A stretch of DNA of 54,257 nucleotides from Myxococcales bacterium (GTDB lineage: Bacteria; Myxococcota_A; Polyangia; Polyangiales; Polyangiaceae). Under the pieces are notes generated by a model. The model was not told the DNA's origin and ran no database searches. It was given only the letters and a program-made list of their open reading frames with translations. The DNA lies in NCBI GenBank assembly GCA_947473045.1, contig CANJCO010000034.1, forward strand, positions 1-54,257, given 5' to 3'. The translations under genes and the position numbers were made by a program. Shown piece after piece: positions 52,515-54,257 of the stretch; within the stretch, counting starts at the first letter, position 1; every line of letters starts with the position of its first letter.

Positions 52515-53462
52515 ATGGAAATGCTTGGCGAGACACGGGTCACAAAGATCGGCGACACGTCCATTGCGTGGACAGAGCTTGGGTCGGGCCCGCCCATCGT
52601 GCTGCTTCACGGGCTCGCCGACTCGCACCGCACCTGGCGCCTCGCCGCCCCCGCGCTGGCCACGCGCTTCCGCGTCGTCATGCCCGATCTGCCGGGTCAC
52701 GGCCTCTCGGGCCGCCCCGACGCGCCGTACACGCTCGAGTGGTACGCCGATACGCTCGTGGCCTGGCTCGACGCGGCGGGCATCGACCGCGCGAGCCTCG
52801 TGGGCCACTCGTACGGCGGCGGCGTCGCGCAATGGATGGCGCTGCGCGCGCGGGCCCGGATCGACCGTCTCGTGCTGGTAGCCGCGGGCGGCCTCGGGCG
52901 CGAAGTCGGGCTCGGTTTGCGCATCGCCGCGACGCCGCATTTGGGCCTGCTGCTCGCGCAGCCGCTGATGGGCCCGTGCACCCGCGTCATGATGCGCGCC
53001 GCGGGCAACGTCGACGCCGCCGAGATCGATCGCGCCGCGTGGATGAACACAGCGCCGGGCGCCGGCCGCGCGTTTCACCGCACGGTGCGCGGCTGCATCG
53101 ACGTCTTCGGGCAACGCCTGCAGACCTGGGATCACATCCACGAAATCGACGAGCTGCCTCCGATGGCCATTTTATGGGGCGATCGCGATCCGATCATTCC
53201 CGTGGGGCACGCGGCGCGCGCCCGCGATCGGCTCGCTTTCGCTTCGTTCGCCGAGTACGCCGGCGTCGGTCACTTTCCGCACCTCGAGGTGCCCGAGCGC
53301 TTTTCGGCCGACCTGCTGTCGTTTTTCGCGACCGACGTCGGCCCTGCGCGCCTTCGCATGCCCCTCGTGACCGCGAGGCGCCCGTCGCGTCTGCGGCGCT
53401 GGCTGACCCGCCTGCGCGAGACGGTGGTGCGTCTGCTTTCGCGGCGACCCGCGCTACCATGA
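52515..53462 (+). CDS. Alpha/beta-hydrolase
   Basis: This 315-residue hydrolase has LLHGLADSHRTW (oxyanion loop), DLPGHGLSGRP, the nucleophile elbow GHSYGG (Ser99), acid Asp in WGDRDPIIP and His in GVGHFPHLE. Such enzymes act on esters, C-C bonds or epoxides; the substrate is unknown. A GAGGAGG ribosome site lies five bases before the ATG. The last about 50 residues are a basic Arg-rich tail. The gene is divergent from the TolB-like lipoprotein gene and is followed by arfB after 73 bp. Confidence 0.9.
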   Translation: MEMLGETRVTKIGDTSIAWTELGSGPPIVLLHGLADSHRTWRLAAPALATRFRVVMPDLPGHGLSGRPDAPYTLEWYADTLVAWLDAAGIDRASLVGHSYGGGVAQWMALRARARIDRLVLVAAGGLGREVGLGLRIAATPHLGLLLAQPLMGPCTRVMMRAAGNVDAAEIDRAAWMNTAPGAGRAFHRTVRGCIDVFGQRLQTWDHIHEIDELPPMAILWGDRDPIIPVGHAARARDRLAFASFAEYAGVGHFPHLEVPERFSADLLSFFATDVGPARLRMPLVTARRPSRLRRWLTRLRETVVRLLSRRPALP

Positions 53463-53535
53463 TCAGGCGCCCCGCCCGCAGCCGGCGCTTGAGCGACGCA
53501 CGCGAGCGCAGAGCGGGCTAAGCTGCTGCGTCGTC

Positions 53536-53961
53536 ATGGGCGAACGCATTGTCATCTCCTCAAGCGTGTTCGTGCCCGAGGACGCCGTCGTGTGGCGCGC
53601 AGTCCGGTCGAGCGGCCCGGGCGGGCAGAACGTGAACAAGGTGTCGAGCAAGGTCGAGCTGCGCGTCGACTTGCAGCGCGTGTCGGGCCTCGACGAAGCC
53701 GCGGGCGGACGCCTGCGCACCCTCGCGCAAAGTTTTCTCGATGCCGACGGGTGGATGCTCGTATCGAGCCAAAAGACGCGCGATCAGCGGCAGAATCTGC
53801 AGGACGCGATCGACAAAGTGCGTCGCGTCATCGAGCTCGCGCTGGTGCGCCCCAAGCGCAGGCGAGCGACCAAACCCACGCGCGGCAGCGTCGAGCGGCG
53901 CATCGGCGAGAAGAAGCGGCGCTCGACCGTGAAGGCCTCTCGCGGCAACCGCGACGACTGA
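53536..53961 (+). CDS. arfB: ArfB (YaeJ) peptidyl-tRNA hydrolase, ribosome rescue factor
   Basis: The 141-residue protein has the class-I release-factor-like GGQ motif (Gly29-Gly30-Gln31) in SSGPGGQNVNKVSSKVELR, the catalytic loop for hydrolysing peptidyl-tRNA. The C-terminal tail is Lys/Arg-rich (from RPKRRRATK), as in ArfB, which inserts its tail in the mRNA channel of stalled ribosomes. It frees ribosomes stalled on non-stop mRNA without a stop codon. The length matches the family (about 140). Confidence 0.95.
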   Translation: MGERIVISSSVFVPEDAVVWRAVRSSGPGGQNVNKVSSKVELRVDLQRVSGLDEAAGGRLRTLAQSFLDADGWMLVSSQKTRDQRQNLQDAIDKVRRVIELALVRPKRRRATKPTRGSVERRIGEKKRRSTVKASRGNRDD

Positions 53962-54000
53962 TTTGAACGCGCCTGCGGGCCCGTGGTTAACCATTGCTGT

Positions 54001-54257
54001 GTGGAGCCCGATCCGGTCGATGAAGACGCGCTGACCCTCGCGAAGAACAGCATCCTCGCGCGGCTCGGCGACGACGTTCGCCGCGAGCTCGTCAGCAACT
54101 TCGTGCAGGTGGCCGTGACGCCCGGCACCATGGTGCTGCGCGAGGGCGACCGCGACGGGCAGTACGCGTTCTTCATTCTCGAAGGCACGGCCCGCGTGCA
54201 GCGGCGCGGGCTCGAGCTGCAGTCGCTCGGCCCGTCGGATCATTTTGGCGAGCTCGC
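54001..54257 (+). CDS. Cyclic-nucleotide-binding domain protein (partial, cut by window end)
   Basis: An open frame from GTG 54001 runs to the end of the window without a stop. It encodes VEPDPVDEDA, a helix (LARLGDDVRRELVSNF), then TMVLREGDRDGQYAFFILEG and LQSLGPSDHFGELA. These match the Crp/Fnr-type cNMP-binding fold, including the start of the FGEL phosphate-binding cassette. The C-terminal part, which would show whether it is a DNA-binding regulator, is beyond the window. It lies 39 bp after arfB on the same strand. Confidence 0.8.
   Translation, partial: MEPDPVDEDALTLAKNSILARLGDDVRRELVSNFVQVAVTPGTMVLREGDRDGQYAFFILEGTARVQRRGLELQSLGPSDHFGEL

Noticed and set aside
1-54257. tRNA, rRNA, CRISPR array, insertion sequence or phage genes
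   Set aside because: No cloverleaf with a T-loop GGTTCGAATCC-like block, no regularly spaced direct-repeat array, no transposase and no integrase motif were found on either strand.

Overview
This window is GC-rich chromosomal DNA that looks like a myxobacterium (Myxococcota, probably Polyangia-like). The evidence is the protein content. There are many secreted or lipid-anchored Cys-rich proteins with Asp/Gly/Ala linkers and myxobacterial disulfide-repeat motifs. There is a parallel beta-helix protein with a MYXO-CTERM-like tail, an AgmX/PglI-type C-terminal domain, a giant Ser/Thr kinase with AAA and TPR regions, an HDOD-GGDEF protein, and frequent GTG starts. I see no rRNA, tRNA, IS element, prophage or CRISPR array. 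The genes are tightly packed, with many intergenic gaps under 60 bp.

Layout. 1-147: a compact array of tandem hairpins at the 3' end of a membrane sterol-desaturase/fatty-acid-hydroxylase gene. 1355-4014: a disulfide-repeat lipoprotein translationally coupled to a FadL-like outer-membrane channel. 4029-8207: a large lipoprotein, a small YqiA-like esterase and an MscS channel. 8252-12800: an M1 aminopeptidase with C-terminal HEAT-like repeats, then two paralogous Cys-rich lipoproteins. 12854-17629: a B12-binding radical-SAM/TPR protein, a small AgmX-like lipoprotein and a SNF2 helicase. 17784-21102: a STAS-like protein and a hydrolase/acyl-CoA-ligase-like fusion whose ligase half looks degenerate. 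21194-24163: YchJ, a beta-carbonic anhydrase and a polytopic glycosyltransferase-like protein. 24167-29261: an OafA acyltransferase, a YHS lipoprotein, FtsH and a PlsC acyltransferase, all on the minus strand.

29438-32581: two diguanylate cyclases with different sensory modules flank an SRPBCC protein. 32672-35211: a complete three-gene ABC importer (ATPase, permease, NMT1/ThiY-like binding lipoprotein) that appears to start from a sigma70-like promoter with almost no leader. 35190-39065: a 1291-residue kinase-cyclase-like-AAA-TPR signalling protein. 39420-46666: Cys-rich lipoproteins, a YdeP-type molybdopterin oxidoreductase, a GNAT acetyltransferase and the MYXO-CTERM beta-helix protein. 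46782-50356: a VF530-type DNA-binding protein and a 1075-residue orphan with no recognisable family. 50490-54257: a TolB-propeller lipoprotein with a CxxxCH motif, an alpha/beta hydrolase preceded by helically phased direct repeats, ArfB, and the start of a cyclic-nucleotide-binding protein cut by the window edge.

The genes form short operons rather than one pathway. Recurring themes are envelope and cell-surface proteins, lipid metabolism (desaturase, FadL, PhaC/ANL fusion, PlsC, OafA) and signalling. The strongest candidates for something undescribed are the hairpin array at 1-147, the orphan at 47129-50356 with its palindromic upstream site, the degenerate-ligase fusion at 18283-21102, and several phased or palindromic repeat clusters in short promoter regions. 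Protein assignments come from reading motifs. No database search, structure prediction or composition calculation was run.
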